64,000 nucleotides of DNA from Sporomusa silvacetica DSM 10669 (GCF_002257705.1 NZ_LSLK01000060.1:62001-126000); one strand, 5' to 3'. Positions 35,190 through 45,081 are shown, counted from the stretch's first letter. A program made the numbers and translations. The notes: generated from the sequence alone by a model not told the origin.

Positions 35190-38100
35190 TTACCCTCGCA
35201 AATCAGCCAACCGTTGATAGTTTTCCCGTCTTTCTTTGGCATCTTGTTCCGTTTTCTCAAACAACGCCTCAGCCATATCCGGGAATTGTTGTTTCAAGGC
35301 TGAATAACGCACTTCACCCAACAAAAACTCTTTAAAGTTCATGGTTGGCTCTTTAGAATCCAGCGTGAATGGGTTTTCCCCGGCAGCCTTGCTGTGCGGG
35401 TTATAGCGGTACATAGCCCAATAGCCGCTGTCTACAGCGCGTTTGGCCTCTAGCTGGCTGCACCCCATACCTACTTTCATTCCGTGATTGATGCAGGGAG
35501 CATAGGCGATAATCAAGGACGGGCCTGGATAGGCCTCAGCCTCGGCAATGGCTTTGAGGGTTTGGTTTTTATCGGCCCCCATGGCAATCTGGGCCACATA
35601 TACATAGCCATAGCTCATGGCTATCATACCAAGGTCTTTCTTCTTGGTCTTTTTGCCACTAGCCGCAAATTTGGCAATCGCGGCGGTTGGCGTAGCTTTG
35701 GAAGACTGGCCGCCAGTGTTGGAATATACTTCGGTATCAAATACCAACACATTGACATCTTCACCGGAAGCCAGTACATGATCCAAACCGCCAAAGCCGA
35801 TATCATAGGCCCAGCCGTCGCCACCAAAAATCCACTGTGAGCGTTTAACCAGGAAGTCTTGCTGCTTATAGATTTCATTAAGCAGCGCATCGCTGCCCTT
35901 TACTTGTTCTAGCAAAGCAATCAGCTTGTCTGCCCGTTCTCTCGTGCCTTCGCCTTGTTCCTGGTGTTTGAGCCATTCCTGACAGGCGGCCTCAAATTCA
36001 GCTCCCAAATCCAGTTTAGCGGCCTTTTCAATCGCCAGAGCCACTTGTTTTCTGAGCTGTTTTACACCAAGCATCATACCTAGACCAAATTCGGCGTTAT
36101 CTTCAAACAAGGAGTTCCCCCAGGCCGGCCCATGGCCACGCTGGTTGGTGGTATACGGCATGGAGGGAGCGCTGCCAGCCCATACGGAGGAGCAGCCGGT
36201 GGCGTTGGCCACCATCATCCGGTCACCAAATAGCTGCGTCACCAGTTTGGCGTAAGGAGTTTCGCCGCAACCGGCACAGGCACCGGAGAATTCTAAGAGT
36301 GGCTGTTCAAATTGGCTGCCTTTTACCGTGAATGGATTCATTGGATTCGCCTTCGGGGCAATATTCAGCGCATAATCCCAGAGCGCTGCTTGCTGAAGTT
36401 GTGTTGCCAGTGGTTTCATTGCCAACGCCTTTTCTTTCGCCGGGCAAACCTGGGCACAGTTGCCACAGCCAGTGCAATCGTATGGCGAAATTGCCATAGC
36501 AAAATATAAATCTTTCTGTCCTTTAACAGGTCTGGCAATAAATCCGGCAGGAGATTGTTGCTGTTCTGCTTCGGTAAGTAATACTGGCCTGATAGCAGCA
36601 TGCGGACAGACATAGGAACACTGATTGCATTGAATACACTCATCAGCTTGCCACGCGGGCACATCAATGGCAATACCGCGTTTTTCATACGCAGCGGTTC
36701 CCATGGGGAATGAACCGTCTTCCAAACCGATAAAGGCGCTGACTGGTAATTTATCGCCTTCCTGCCTGTTCATCGGGATTAGAATATTTTCGATGAACGC
36801 CGGGACATCGTTATGGCTGACTTGGGTTTCTTGCGCTGCTTGCCAGGAGGCAGGAATCTGAGCCTTCACAATGGCATTTACCCCTTGGTCCACAGCCGCA
36901 TTGTTCATGGCAACCACTTTTTCGCCTTTGCTGCCATAGGATTTTCGAATGGCTTCTTTCAGGTATTTTATAGCGTCTTCTTCCGGAATAATCCCGGCAA
37001 TTTTGAAAAACGCCGCCTGCATGATCATGTTGATCCTGCCGCCAAGACCAATTTCCTGCGCTATTTTTACGGCATCAATAATGTATAGCTGGATGTTATT
37101 GCTAGCGATATACCGTTTCATACCAGTAGGCAGATTTTGCTCTAGTTCGGCTTCACTCCAACGGCAGTTGAGCAGGAAACTACCGCCTTGTTTCAGCCCT
37201 TCCAGAACATTGTAGTTATGCACATAGGACTGGTTGTGGCAGGCAATAAAATCAGCTTTATTAATTAGATAAGGCGATTTAATTGGCTTTTTACCAAACC
37301 GCAAATGGGAAATGGTAACCCCGCCAGACTTTTTGGCATCATAGGCAAAATAGGCCTGGGCATACATGTCGGTGTGATCACCAATAATCTTAATGGCATT
37401 CTTGTTAGCTCCTACCGTTCCATCTGATCCAATACCCCAAAATTTGCAGGCTTTTGTTCCTGCTGCGGTGGTGTCAATATCTTCACCATATGGCAGGGAG
37501 GTATGGTTTATATCATCGACAATGCCAACCGTAAAGTTGTCTTGCGGCTGATCGGCTTTAAGGTTTTCAAAAACGCCTTGAATATGGCTGGGAATTACAT
37601 CTTTACCGCCAACGCCACATCGACCGCCAACAATGACCGGCTGCCACGACCTTCCATAAAACGCAGTTTTGACATCCAAGTAAAGGGGTTCGGCGAGCGC
37701 TCCCATTTCTTTGGTTCTGTCCAATACGGCAATTTTTCTCACCGTATCAGGAATGTATTTAAAGAAATGTTCAAGTGAAAACGGTCGATATAGATGCACT
37801 GTCAGTAAGCCTACTTTTTCACCATGGGCATTGAGATAATCGACCACTTCTTCAGTGGCTTCACACATGGAGCCCATGGCAATAATCATTCTATCGGCAT
37901 CAGGGGCACCATAATAATTGAACAGATGGTATTCTCTGCCTGTCAATTTGCTAATCCCGGCCATGTAGCCTTCTACGATTGCCGGGATGTCCTGATGAAA
38001 ACGATTAGCTACCTCTCTTTGTTGGAAATAAATATCAGCGCCTTGCACTGTGCCTTTGGTCAGTGGATGATCCGGATTGAGCGCCCGTTTTCTAAAGGCG

Positions 38101-38711
38101 TCGATGGCGTCCCGATCCAGTAGTTTATCCAATTCGTCGTATTCCAGAACTTCAATTTTTTGCACTTCGTGTGAGGTTCTAAAACCATCAAAAAAGTTAA
38201 GAAATGGCACTCGGCCTTTTATCGCCGCCAAATGCGCCACAGCCGCCAAGTCCATAACCTGCTGGACGCTGCTTTCGGCCAACATGGCAAAACCGGTTTG
38301 CCGGGTCGCCATAACGTCAGAATGATCACCAAAAATGCCAATAGCATTGGCGCCCACCATTCTTGCGCTGACATGGAATACGCCAGGCAATAATTCACCG
38401 GCGATTTTATACATATTAGGAATCATAAGCAGAAGTCCCTGAGAGGCTGTATAGGTAGTAGTCAACGCCCCGCTTTGCAACGAACCGTGAACAGCTCCGG
38501 CAGCGCCGCCCTCTGACTGCATTTCTACAACCTCTACCGTCTGTCCAAATAGATTCTTTTTGCCTTGGGCTGCCCATTCATCCACATTTTCCGCCATATT
38601 CGACGACGGTGTAATGGGAAAGATCGCCGCAACATCGGTAAATGCGTAGGATATGTATGCTGCTGCTGCATTTCCATCCATTGTTTTCATTTTTCTTCTC
38701 AGGTTATTCAT
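35190..38711 (-). CDS. nifJ: Pyruvate:ferredoxin (flavodoxin) oxidoreductase, single chain
   Basis: 1173 residues from ATG at 38711 (GGAGAGGG upstream; earlier in-frame start lacks an RBS). Converts pyruvate and CoA to acetyl-CoA, CO2 and reduced ferredoxin, and in acetogens can run backwards for carbon assimilation. Domains in order: pyrimidine-binding (MKTMDGNAAAAYISYAF, FPITPSSNMAE), CoA domain, two-cluster ferredoxin domain (CIQCNQCSYVCP and CTGCGNCAQVCP), and the TPP domain (GACAGCGETPYAKLV, GGDGWAYDIGFGGLDHVL). Complete and of standard length. A terminator-ended structured repeat lies just upstream at 38851-38934. Confidence 0.97.
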   Translation of the reverse strand: MNNLRRKMKTMDGNAAAAYISYAFTDVAAIFPITPSSNMAENVDEWAAQGKKNLFGQTVEVVEMQSEGGAAGAVHGSLQSGALTTTYTASQGLLLMIPNMYKIAGELLPGVFHVSARMVGANAIGIFGDHSDVMATRQTGFAMLAESSVQQVMDLAAVAHLAAIKGRVPFLNFFDGFRTSHEVQKIEVLEYDELDKLLDRDAIDAFRKRALNPDHPLTKGTVQGADIYFQQREVANRFHQDIPAIVEGYMAGISKLTGREYHLFNYYGAPDADRMIIAMGSMCEATEEVVDYLNAHGEKVGLLTVHLYRPFSLEHFFKYIPDTVRKIAVLDRTKEMGALAEPLYLDVKTAFYGRSWQPVIVGGRCGVGGKDVIPSHIQGVFENLKADQPQDNFTVGIVDDINHTSLPYGEDIDTTAAGTKACKFWGIGSDGTVGANKNAIKIIGDHTDMYAQAYFAYDAKKSGGVTISHLRFGKKPIKSPYLINKADFIACHNQSYVHNYNVLEGLKQGGSFLLNCRWSEAELEQNLPTGMKRYIASNNIQLYIIDAVKIAQEIGLGGRINMIMQAAFFKIAGIIPEEDAIKYLKEAIRKSYGSKGEKVVAMNNAAVDQGVNAIVKAQIPASWQAAQETQVSHNDVPAFIENILIPMNRQEGDKLPVSAFIGLEDGSFPMGTAAYEKRGIAIDVPAWQADECIQCNQCSYVCPHAAIRPVLLTEAEQQQSPAGFIARPVKGQKDLYFAMAISPYDCTGCGNCAQVCPAKEKALAMKPLATQLQQAALWDYALNIAPKANPMNPFTVKGSQFEQPLLEFSGACAGCGETPYAKLVTQLFGDRMMVANATGCSSVWAGSAPSMPYTTNQRGHGPAWGNSLFEDNAEFGLGMMLGVKQLRKQVALAIEKAAKLDLGAEFEAACQEWLKHQEQGEGTRERADKLIALLEQVKGSDALLNEIYKQQDFLVKRSQWIFGGDGWAYDIGFGGLDHVLASGEDVNVLVFDTEVYSNTGGQSSKATPTAAIAKFAASGKKTKKKDLGMIAMSYGYVYVAQIAMGADKNQTLKAIAEAEAYPGPSLIIAYAPCINHGMKVGMGCSQLEAKRAVDSGYWAMYRYNPHSKAAGENPFTLDSKEPTMNFKEFLLGEVRYSALKQQFPDMAEALFEKTEQDAKERRENYQRLADLRG

Positions 38712-38850
38712 TAATCCCTCTCCCTTGAAAATATAACTTATGGAAACATTCGACAACTTTCTTCTATATCCTCTCATTCGCTCAACAGCGACGGAGTATT
38801 TTCACTATACCAACCTACAAACCTCGTTAATGCGAATATATATAAGATAA

Positions 38851-38934
38851 GACTTGGCTTGTGCCAAGTCCTTTAGGACGCCGGCAGAAGCCTTAGTCGT
38901 TCAATCCAGGGAAAGTTATACTTTCCATCTGGAC
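38851..38934 (-). ncRNA. Structured intergenic element, copy 1 (candidate RNA)
   Basis: 84 nt between the MCP terminator and nifJ. On the minus strand: hairpin CCAGATGGAAAG/CTTTCCCTGG, conserved single-stranded-like TTGAACGACTAAGGCTTCTG, then CCGGCGTCCTAAAGGAC and a perfect final hairpin GACTTGGC-ACAA-GCCAAGTC followed by TTATCTTATAT. Nearly identical to 47335-47437 except for a ~19-nt insertion there. Not matched to a riboswitch class I know. Confidence 0.5.
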
Positions 38935-38941
38935 AAAAAAA

Positions 38942-38979
38942 GGACTGTGGAATACTTAGAGATAAGTCATCCACAGTCC
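38942..38979 (-). terminator. MCP gene terminator
   Basis: GGACTGTGGA/TCCACAGTCC stem followed by TTTTTTTT on the minus strand. Confidence 0.88.
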
Positions 38980-39007
38980 CTACTTTATATATTACTCTAC
39001 TTCTCCT

Positions 39008-40972
39008 TTAAACCTCGAACTTACTAACAGCTTCCCTTAGTTCCATGGCCAGTTTGCTCAATACTTGACTTGAAGCTGCGATTTCTTCCATCGATGCCGA
39101 TTGTTCCTCAGTTGCAGCCGACACTGTTTGAGCTTCTCCTGCTGCCTTTTTACTTAAATCATCAATCCGTTTTACCGACCCGACAATTTGGTCACTGTCA
39201 CTAGCCATCTGCTCAATGGCTGAGGATATCTCACTTACCTGGCCTGATACTTGGGTTACCAAAGTAGTGATCTCCTGAAAAGCTTGTCCGGAAGCGTTGA
39301 CTACTTCGGCTCCTAGCTTCACTTCTCGCGTTCCGGAGTCCATAGCGATTACAGCTTTGTTGGTATCAGCTTGAATTTCACTAATCAATATGGCAATTTT
39401 CTTGGCCGCTTCCTGGGACTGCTCTGCCAATTTACGGACTTCCTCTGCCACGACGGCAAAACCTCGTCCCTGTTCACCCGCCCGCGCTGCTTCAATGGCA
39501 GCATTAAGTGCCAGTAGATTGGTCTGTCCGGCAATACCAGAGATAGTATCTACGATCTGGCCTATTTCCTTAGAGCGTTCACCCAAATTAGCTACAACAC
39601 CAGCAGAACTAAGAACAGTCTGTTCAATACTGGCCATTTGATTTACCGCTTGATCGACAGATTTATTACCTGCATTGGCCTTAGTCGCAGCCTGCGCCGA
39701 TTGCGCCGCTACTTCACTAACATTAGCGGCAATCTGCTGGATACTGGCCGCCATTTGTCGTACCACGGCCGAAGTATCATCAGCTACAGTCAACTGCTCA
39801 TCCATACCTTTAGATACATCGCAAATAGAACCCGCCACCTGATTCGCGACTTGCGCTGACTGGTCAGCACTGGCGGTCATTTCCTCGGCCGATGCCGCTA
39901 CCTGCTCTGACGATGTGCTAATCTTACTTACGAGATTGCGCAAATTGCCGATCATTGTTTCAAAGCCCCTTGCCAAACGGCCCAGTTCATCCTGTGAGGT
40001 TACATCAATATGAATTATGCTTAGATCGCCTCTGGCAACGCAACTAGCCACTTCTTCTAGTATTTGCAGTGGTTTCGCGATACGAGCTGCTGTCAAGAAG
40101 ATTACAAAACTAGCTACAATAAGTACCGTAACAATGGTACTTATTGAAACCCAGGCAAAGGTTCTCAGCTCTGCCTTGGCTTCACTAGCAGGTACAGTGA
40201 CTCCCATGGACCAGGAAGTTCCTGTAATCGGCGCGTACGCTAAGTATTTTTCCCCATCCATATAGTTGTAATTGGTAATCCCCTTTTCACCTTGCCGCAT
40301 CTTTTCAACTGCTGCCTTTAGCGCGGGAGTTGCATTAAGATCATTGTCTTTGTTAACTACTTCTTTATTAGGATGAATGATTATCGTACCATCTGTCCCT
40401 AAAAGATAGGCATAACCGGTCTGTGCCACCTTTATGGCAAGAATGCGCTTTTCCACATCTTCAATATCGATAGCCCCTGCTAAAATCCCGACAATATGCC
40501 CCCCAGACTTAATGGGAGTCGCGATAACCACAACCAGCTTGCCACTATGAGGGGATATCATCGGCTCAGAGATGCAGGTATTCCCCGCAATTGCAGGTTG
40601 AAAATATGGGTCGTTCGCTGAGGTTCCGGCTAGGCCGTAAGTATCAATGTAGGCCCCTTTAGCATCCGTCCAAAAAACATTTTCATAAATCTTGTTATTG
40701 TTTATTTCTGATCTAATATAAGACACCATGGCTTCACGGTTGCCGCTGGTCATAATCGGTGACCGCGAGATGGCCTCTAATTCTGTCTTATGTTCAGTAA
40801 GCCACATGCCGACCGCTTCTCCGTTGGTTTGTGCCACGAGGACAAGTTCATTTTCAACACCCTGTATTAGCATTTTTTGTGATTGCCAATAGTTAAGTCC
40901 AGCCAGCACGCCAAGCGCAATCACAAACAAAGTAATTACTATTACCGATAGTTTTACTCGTAAACTTTTCAC
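39008..40972 (-). CDS. Methyl-accepting chemotaxis protein (dCache sensor)
   Basis: 654 residues from GTG at 40972 (GGAGG, 6-bp spacing). N-terminal helix, large periplasmic dCache-type sensor (NVFWTDAKGAYIDTYGLAGT, SPHSGKLVVVIATPIKSGG, GYAYLLGTDGTIIIHP), second helix (about 275-295), HAMP, and the cytoplasmic signalling domain with hairpin tip ISGIAGQTNLLALNAAIEAARAGEQGRGF split across the family-conserved segment. Sensor features suggest amino acid or small organic acid binding. Lies between nifJ and a methyltransferase gene, with its own terminator; chemotaxis toward a substrate of the neighbouring genes is possible. Confidence 0.92.
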   Translation of the reverse strand: MKSLRVKLSVIVITLFVIALGVLAGLNYWQSQKMLIQGVENELVLVAQTNGEAVGMWLTEHKTELEAISRSPIMTSGNREAMVSYIRSEINNNKIYENVFWTDAKGAYIDTYGLAGTSANDPYFQPAIAGNTCISEPMISPHSGKLVVVIATPIKSGGHIVGILAGAIDIEDVEKRILAIKVAQTGYAYLLGTDGTIIIHPNKEVVNKDNDLNATPALKAAVEKMRQGEKGITNYNYMDGEKYLAYAPITGTSWSMGVTVPASEAKAELRTFAWVSISTIVTVLIVASFVIFLTAARIAKPLQILEEVASCVARGDLSIIHIDVTSQDELGRLARGFETMIGNLRNLVSKISTSSEQVAASAEEMTASADQSAQVANQVAGSICDVSKGMDEQLTVADDTSAVVRQMAASIQQIAANVSEVAAQSAQAATKANAGNKSVDQAVNQMASIEQTVLSSAGVVANLGERSKEIGQIVDTISGIAGQTNLLALNAAIEAARAGEQGRGFAVVAEEVRKLAEQSQEAAKKIAILISEIQADTNKAVIAMDSGTREVKLGAEVVNASGQAFQEITTLVTQVSGQVSEISSAIEQMASDSDQIVGSVKRIDDLSKKAAGEAQTVSAATEEQSASMEEIAASSQVLSKLAMELREAVSKFEV

Positions 40973-41008
40973 AATCAACCTCCATACACCAGTCTCAAAA
41001 TATACAAG

Positions 41009-41053
41009 CAGGGGCTGTGGAAAACTTATTACTAAATTTTTCCACAGCCCCTG
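41009..41053 (-). terminator. Hairpin between methyltransferase and MCP genes
   Basis: CAGGGGCTGTGGAAAA and TTTTCCACAGCCCCTG arms; T-rich but interrupted tail. Likely a terminator for the methyltransferase gene. Confidence 0.75.
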
Positions 41054-41075
41054 ACAGATTAAATAATGGATACTT

Positions 41076-42182
41076 TTATTTACCGGTAGCAGCTGAAATC
41101 ATCGCTTTAACATTCTCTACTTTGGCATTTGGAGGTATGGAACAACCGGAAGAGAGGATGAATCCGGGGCCCATGTCTTTAACCAATTGCGCAGAATAGT
41201 TATATACCTCATCAGGTGTACCCAGTGCCAATTTGGCTGCCGGAACATCGCCTTTAATGCACATCATATCACCAAGGACTTCTTTTACTTTGTAAATATC
41301 AGTAGCACTATCTGTTTCAAATATGCATTTTCCTTTTGGCAGAGTGCGGAAGAACTCAAGATCCCGTCCCCAGTTAGAATCAATATGGATATCAGCTGCC
41401 GCCCCTTCTTCGATAATTACATCAATTGTCTCTTTAAGATATTTCCAGACAAAGCGCTGCCACAGTTTCGGCGAGAAAAATTCACTGGCGCCACGAGCTG
41501 GAGACATAAAGACAATGGAGGAATTTGTAGCCCTGATTTGCTGACGCAATGTTTCCAGACTTTCTTTTTGAATAACATCCAAAACGGCCTCTACTTTATC
41601 AGGAATTTTGTAGAGATCATGCATGAATTTGGGCATAGAACGACCGCCGCCGAGCAGTTCCGGAACAGCTGTAGCAATAATCGGCGAATAGACCATATAA
41701 CCGGCATCTTCAAAATTTTTAACAAACTGAGGAGTTTGTGCTAATTCCTCCAGCGTCTGACCAAGGGGGTAATGCAGTCTGTTTACTAAATAATCCTGCA
41801 TAAAAGGCGCCCAGCCCTTAGCAAGAATCGTATCATAATCTTCGACTTTCATTACTTCCTTTTCATCAAGCTGCCATAAGGCATTTTCCGGCAATTCCTT
41901 GCCAGGAAGTTTTACATGGGTCATAAATATTAACGGAAACACCGGACCTGCGGCAAAAACCGAATTCATACCATCAATATCACCCAGTGCTTTTGCAGAA
42001 TTTAACATTGTTTGATTCTGCATGGCAAGGCTTGAACAGAAATCAGCCATCTTTACACCCATATGAGTAGCGCAAAAAGCATCTGCCATTATTATTACCG
42101 GTGTTCTATCAGGTTTTTCCAAAGAAATGGCTTTATGAACTCTGGTTTTACGCTCTAAAAGTAGTTCTTGTGCTGTTTTCAT
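41076..42182 (-). CDS. UroD-family corrinoid/coenzyme methyltransferase (MtaA-like)
   Basis: 368 residues; GGAGAGTG before ATG. Close paralogue of the gene at 30399 along the whole length (shared MKTAQ start, VEDYDTIL, NFEDAGY, PDKVEAVLDVI, GDVPAA, LGTPDEVYNYS). Zinc-site candidates His266, Asp268 (IHIDSNWGRDL) and Cys347 (SSGCSIPPNA). Single-gene unit, divergent from the LysR at 42424. Its upstream region shares a ~45-bp box with the porin gene at 43406, suggesting joint control. Confidence 0.85.
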   Translation of the reverse strand: MKTAQELLLERKTRVHKAISLEKPDRTPVIIMADAFCATHMGVKMADFCSSLAMQNQTMLNSAKALGDIDGMNSVFAAGPVFPLIFMTHVKLPGKELPENALWQLDEKEVMKVEDYDTILAKGWAPFMQDYLVNRLHYPLGQTLEELAQTPQFVKNFEDAGYMVYSPIIATAVPELLGGGRSMPKFMHDLYKIPDKVEAVLDVIQKESLETLRQQIRATNSSIVFMSPARGASEFFSPKLWQRFVWKYLKETIDVIIEEGAAADIHIDSNWGRDLEFFRTLPKGKCIFETDSATDIYKVKEVLGDMMCIKGDVPAAKLALGTPDEVYNYSAQLVKDMGPGFILSSGCSIPPNAKVENVKAMISAATGK

Positions 42183-42293
42183 GAATTTTCACTCTCCATA
42201 AAATTTTATTATCCGCTTGCTGCATGCACGGTATTCCCAATGTAGCTACGGAGTCTTACGCTTCATATTCATGGTACACCTGCCAGATAATTT

Positions 42294-42338
42294 GGTCAAA
42301 TTCCTGTAATTCCACAAACTATTCCTAATAATCATAGA
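42294..42338 (-). promoter_or_regulatory. Shared regulatory box upstream of methyltransferase (copy 1)
   Basis: GTCAAATTCCTGTAATTCC ... AAACTATTCC...AATCATAG; matches 44919-44962 at most positions. Located about 112 bp before the methyltransferase start and in the shared region with lysR. Confidence 0.6.
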
Positions 42339-42423
42339 AATTTTATCAGGCACTACCTTTTTAACGTCTGTTATATTATTATTGTAATTGATAGGTTGTC
42401 CAATCATGAGGAGGATATATACC

Positions 42424-43353
42424 ATGGATATACGCGGTCTACGTTCTTTTATAACTGTTGCACAGTGCCTCAGCTTCACCGAAGCTGCTAAACGAATCTA
42501 TATCGGACAATCGGCTCTAAGTAAACAGATTGCCGAGCTTGAAGAAGAATTAGGGGTCGAATTGTTTATCCGTCACCACCGTTCGCTTGAACTAACACCA
42601 GCCGGGAAAACTTTATTACGTGAAGGCAATAGTCTTATCGTGAAGGTGGGCGAAGTCATTGAAAAGACCCGGCAAGCCCAACGCGGCATACGCGGCAACC
42701 TAAAAATTGGTTGTTTTGGAATCGAAGGTGTTTTTCTTCCTCATGCCCTGAAACGCTTCAAGGCACTTTACCCTCAAATAAGCATAGATATTCGTATCCT
42801 CACCCTCAAAATGATTGAGGATGAATTGGAACAGGAAGAATTAGATCTTGGTTTTGTTGTCATGCTCGGGAATAATTTAAAATCTTCCCGGTTTATGCAG
42901 CGTTTAATTCACCGTTGTCCCTTATGTTTTCTTTTGCCTAATAATCACCCTTATGCTGATGAAGCCTTGATTGATATCTCGGTTTTAGCACAAGACCCTT
43001 TTATCCTGCTTCATGAAACAGAATGCAGGCAAGGATATGACTGGTTTATCGATTTTTGTGGGAAACGGGGATTCACACCAAATATACCCATTAAATCAAC
43101 TCGTATGGAAAGTATCTATTGGTTAGTGGAAGCAGGTATGGGTGTTTCCTTTATGTTAAAAGATCCGAAGTTAAACCTGGCTGTTCCCCCTAGCATTTCT
43201 GTCGTCGGCATGCAAGGAGAGGATGCTTATAATAACATTATGGCTACCTGGAAACAGGAGCACCACAACCCTGCTATCTCACTATTTTTGAAGGTACTTG
43301 ATAATATAGCTGTTGGATTACAAAGTGACTGTAGCGAGCACCACAACCACTAA
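42424..43353 (+). CDS. LysR-family transcriptional regulator
   Basis: 309 residues from ATG at 42424 (GAGGAGG, 9-bp spacing; an earlier ATG at 42388 lacks an RBS). HTH MDIRGLRSFITVAQCLSFTE...YIGQSALSKQIAELEEELGV, then ligand-binding domain starting LKIGCFGIEGVFLPHALKRF. Similar to the LysR at 34156. Divergent from the methyltransferase at 41076 and followed by a convergent porin gene; both have a matching upstream box, so this protein probably regulates both. Confidence 0.92.
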   Translation: MDIRGLRSFITVAQCLSFTEAAKRIYIGQSALSKQIAELEEELGVELFIRHHRSLELTPAGKTLLREGNSLIVKVGEVIEKTRQAQRGIRGNLKIGCFGIEGVFLPHALKRFKALYPQISIDIRILTLKMIEDELEQEELDLGFVVMLGNNLKSSRFMQRLIHRCPLCFLLPNNHPYADEALIDISVLAQDPFILLHETECRQGYDWFIDFCGKRGFTPNIPIKSTRMESIYWLVEAGMGVSFMLKDPKLNLAVPPSISVVGMQGEDAYNNIMATWKQEHHNPAISLFLKVLDNIAVGLQSDCSEHHNH

Positions 43354-43405
43354 ACAGGCAGCTGCTTCCACTCTTCTGAGAGATTCTTGGCTGTTACCCT
43401 GCAAC

Positions 43406-44710
43406 TTAGAAAACCCAGGTTAACTGACTAATCAAGAATTTCTGACTTTTGTCGGCTAAACCATCACCGCCTACTTTTATAGCTTCCAAATCTCCATAGA
43501 TGAACGAAAGCATCGCGTGTGGCGCAACTGTTACTTCAACCCCGTACTCAAAACCTTTTACATCATTGATACTGCTGCCCTGAGCAGGATATGTCCAGTT
43601 ATTTGGAGCTGATAATGCACCAGTATATTGATGCGAATCAAAACCATTGTCACCTTTCCGGTAACCTACCCATGCACCTGCTGACCCTACTGCGAAGGGA
43701 TTTGCACCTTTATATTTTGCTTTGATATACATTCCCTTAGGAGAATTGCCATCATTTACAGCTTTAGCATTGACTGCAGTGTTTACACCATACTCACCTT
43801 TCAGGTTGATATTAGGTATCCCGGTATATTCTAATCCCACTGCTTTTGAATTATAATATTCTTTATGTTTGTCGGAATTATAAGCAAATAGCATGCTTGT
43901 ATGTTCGTTCAGTTTAAATTGCGTATCGGCTAACAGCCAGGAGTAATCTGTTTTTTTACCAGAATAAATAGTTGTTTTTACATCTTTGCCGAAGCTTACT
44001 TTTCCGCCATCCAGGTAGGGCGCACTAAATAATAATCCTTTGCCAATTGTTGGAGCAAATCTTCCTGCGGCCCACTCAAAGTTACCATTTTTGCTGGCAT
44101 AGTACGCTTCCTCAAACTCCATCGGACTATCAGTTCTCGTATCGCCTCCTATAGAGTCATTTCCGATTATTGCATGAAAATAATGATTGCTGTCAAACTT
44201 TTTATCTATAAACACGTACAAAGCTGAGCGGATCTCCGATTTATCAGTTGGTTGACCAGTATAATACGGGTCACCGCCAAGCGCTGCGTCAGGTACAAGT
44301 GAACGCGGATTCTTGGTCCATTCATGCCTGATTTGTGCAACGCCAGTGATTTTCAAACTATTGGCATCTTTATCTTCCAGGTTCTTAACACGTACACCTA
44401 AACCTGACAATTCTTTAGAAAATTCAGTTGATAGCTTCTCCAGTAACGCCTTGTTTTCGGCATTAGCCTTATCTTCCTTCGTTAGTGCATTAGCCACAAT
44501 AAGCGCCATTTCATACCTGGTCATAGTTTTATCACCGCGGAAAGTACCGTCGCCAACACCATCGACTATACCGGCATTAGCTAGTTTGGTTACGGCATCA
44601 TACGCCCAGTGCTTAGACGGAAGGTCGCTAAAGCTGCTGTCTGCAGCAAATGCCATATTGGAAATACAGAAAATCATCATAATAACTAAAGCAATTAACG
44701 GCTTTTTCAT
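43406..44710 (-). CDS. SLH-domain outer-membrane porin (OmpM type)
   Basis: 434 residues from ATG at 44710 (GTGGGGGA upstream). Signal peptide MKKPLIALVIMMIFCISNMA, SLH domain (FSDLPSKHWAYDAVTKLANAG, MTRYEMALIVANAL), coiled-coil linker (FSKELSGLGVRVKNLEDKD), then a barrel of alternating aromatic/polar strands ending in LTWVF with C-terminal Phe. Outer-membrane pore anchored to the wall. The collapsed porin at 8075-8400 is related to its 3' end. Located next to the LysR/methyltransferase pair and shares their upstream box. Confidence 0.9.
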   Translation of the reverse strand: MKKPLIALVIMMIFCISNMAFAADSSFSDLPSKHWAYDAVTKLANAGIVDGVGDGTFRGDKTMTRYEMALIVANALTKEDKANAENKALLEKLSTEFSKELSGLGVRVKNLEDKDANSLKITGVAQIRHEWTKNPRSLVPDAALGGDPYYTGQPTDKSEIRSALYVFIDKKFDSNHYFHAIIGNDSIGGDTRTDSPMEFEEAYYASKNGNFEWAAGRFAPTIGKGLLFSAPYLDGGKVSFGKDVKTTIYSGKKTDYSWLLADTQFKLNEHTSMLFAYNSDKHKEYYNSKAVGLEYTGIPNINLKGEYGVNTAVNAKAVNDGNSPKGMYIKAKYKGANPFAVGSAGAWVGYRKGDNGFDSHQYTGALSAPNNWTYPAQGSSINDVKGFEYGVEVTVAPHAMLSFIYGDLEAIKVGGDGLADKSQKFLISQLTWVF

Positions 44711-45025
44711 TATTTCCCCCACCTGTTCTTTTAGTTTTTTTAGATTGTTCTACTGTAGGAAATGTTTGCTAGCACGAATCCAATTACATAAATCCCCCCT
44801 TGCATTAACTTGATACTAGGTAAGCCTATGCATGAGACAACACTTTTACATTCACATAACATAGTGCAATCTTGCATGCATTTCATATCATATATGTTAT
44901 CCGCATATACCAATCGTCGTCAAATTCCTATAATTCCGAAAACTATGCCCAACAATCATACTAAACTATTTATTTTTTTACATAAATCGCCAATATTCTT
45001 TCGACTAGGAGACAGTCTGGAGTAT
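44711..45025. other. Porin upstream region
   Basis: Holds the box above and presumably the porin promoter; no gene. Confidence 0.5.
44919..44962 (-). promoter_or_regulatory. Shared regulatory box upstream of porin (copy 2)
   Basis: GTCAAATTCCTATAATTCC, AAACTATGCC and AATCATAC; same order and near-identical spacing as 42294-42338. About 207 bp upstream of the porin start. Confidence 0.6.
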
Positions 45026-45071
45026 AAAAAAGTTCTGAACCCATTAAATATAACGGATTCAGAACTTTTTT
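45026..45071 (-). terminator. DUF1638 gene terminator
   Basis: AAAAAAGTTCTGAA and TTCAGAACTTTTTT arms with T-run on the minus strand. Confidence 0.9.
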
Positions 45072-45081
45072 CTTTGTGTTT

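Noticed and set aside
30399..42182. Uroporphyrinogen decarboxylase of heme synthesis
   Set aside because: Three family members lie near corrinoid, MFS and porin genes, lack the UroD N-terminal RQAGRYLPEY-type motif, and keep a C-terminal Cys like methyltransferases.
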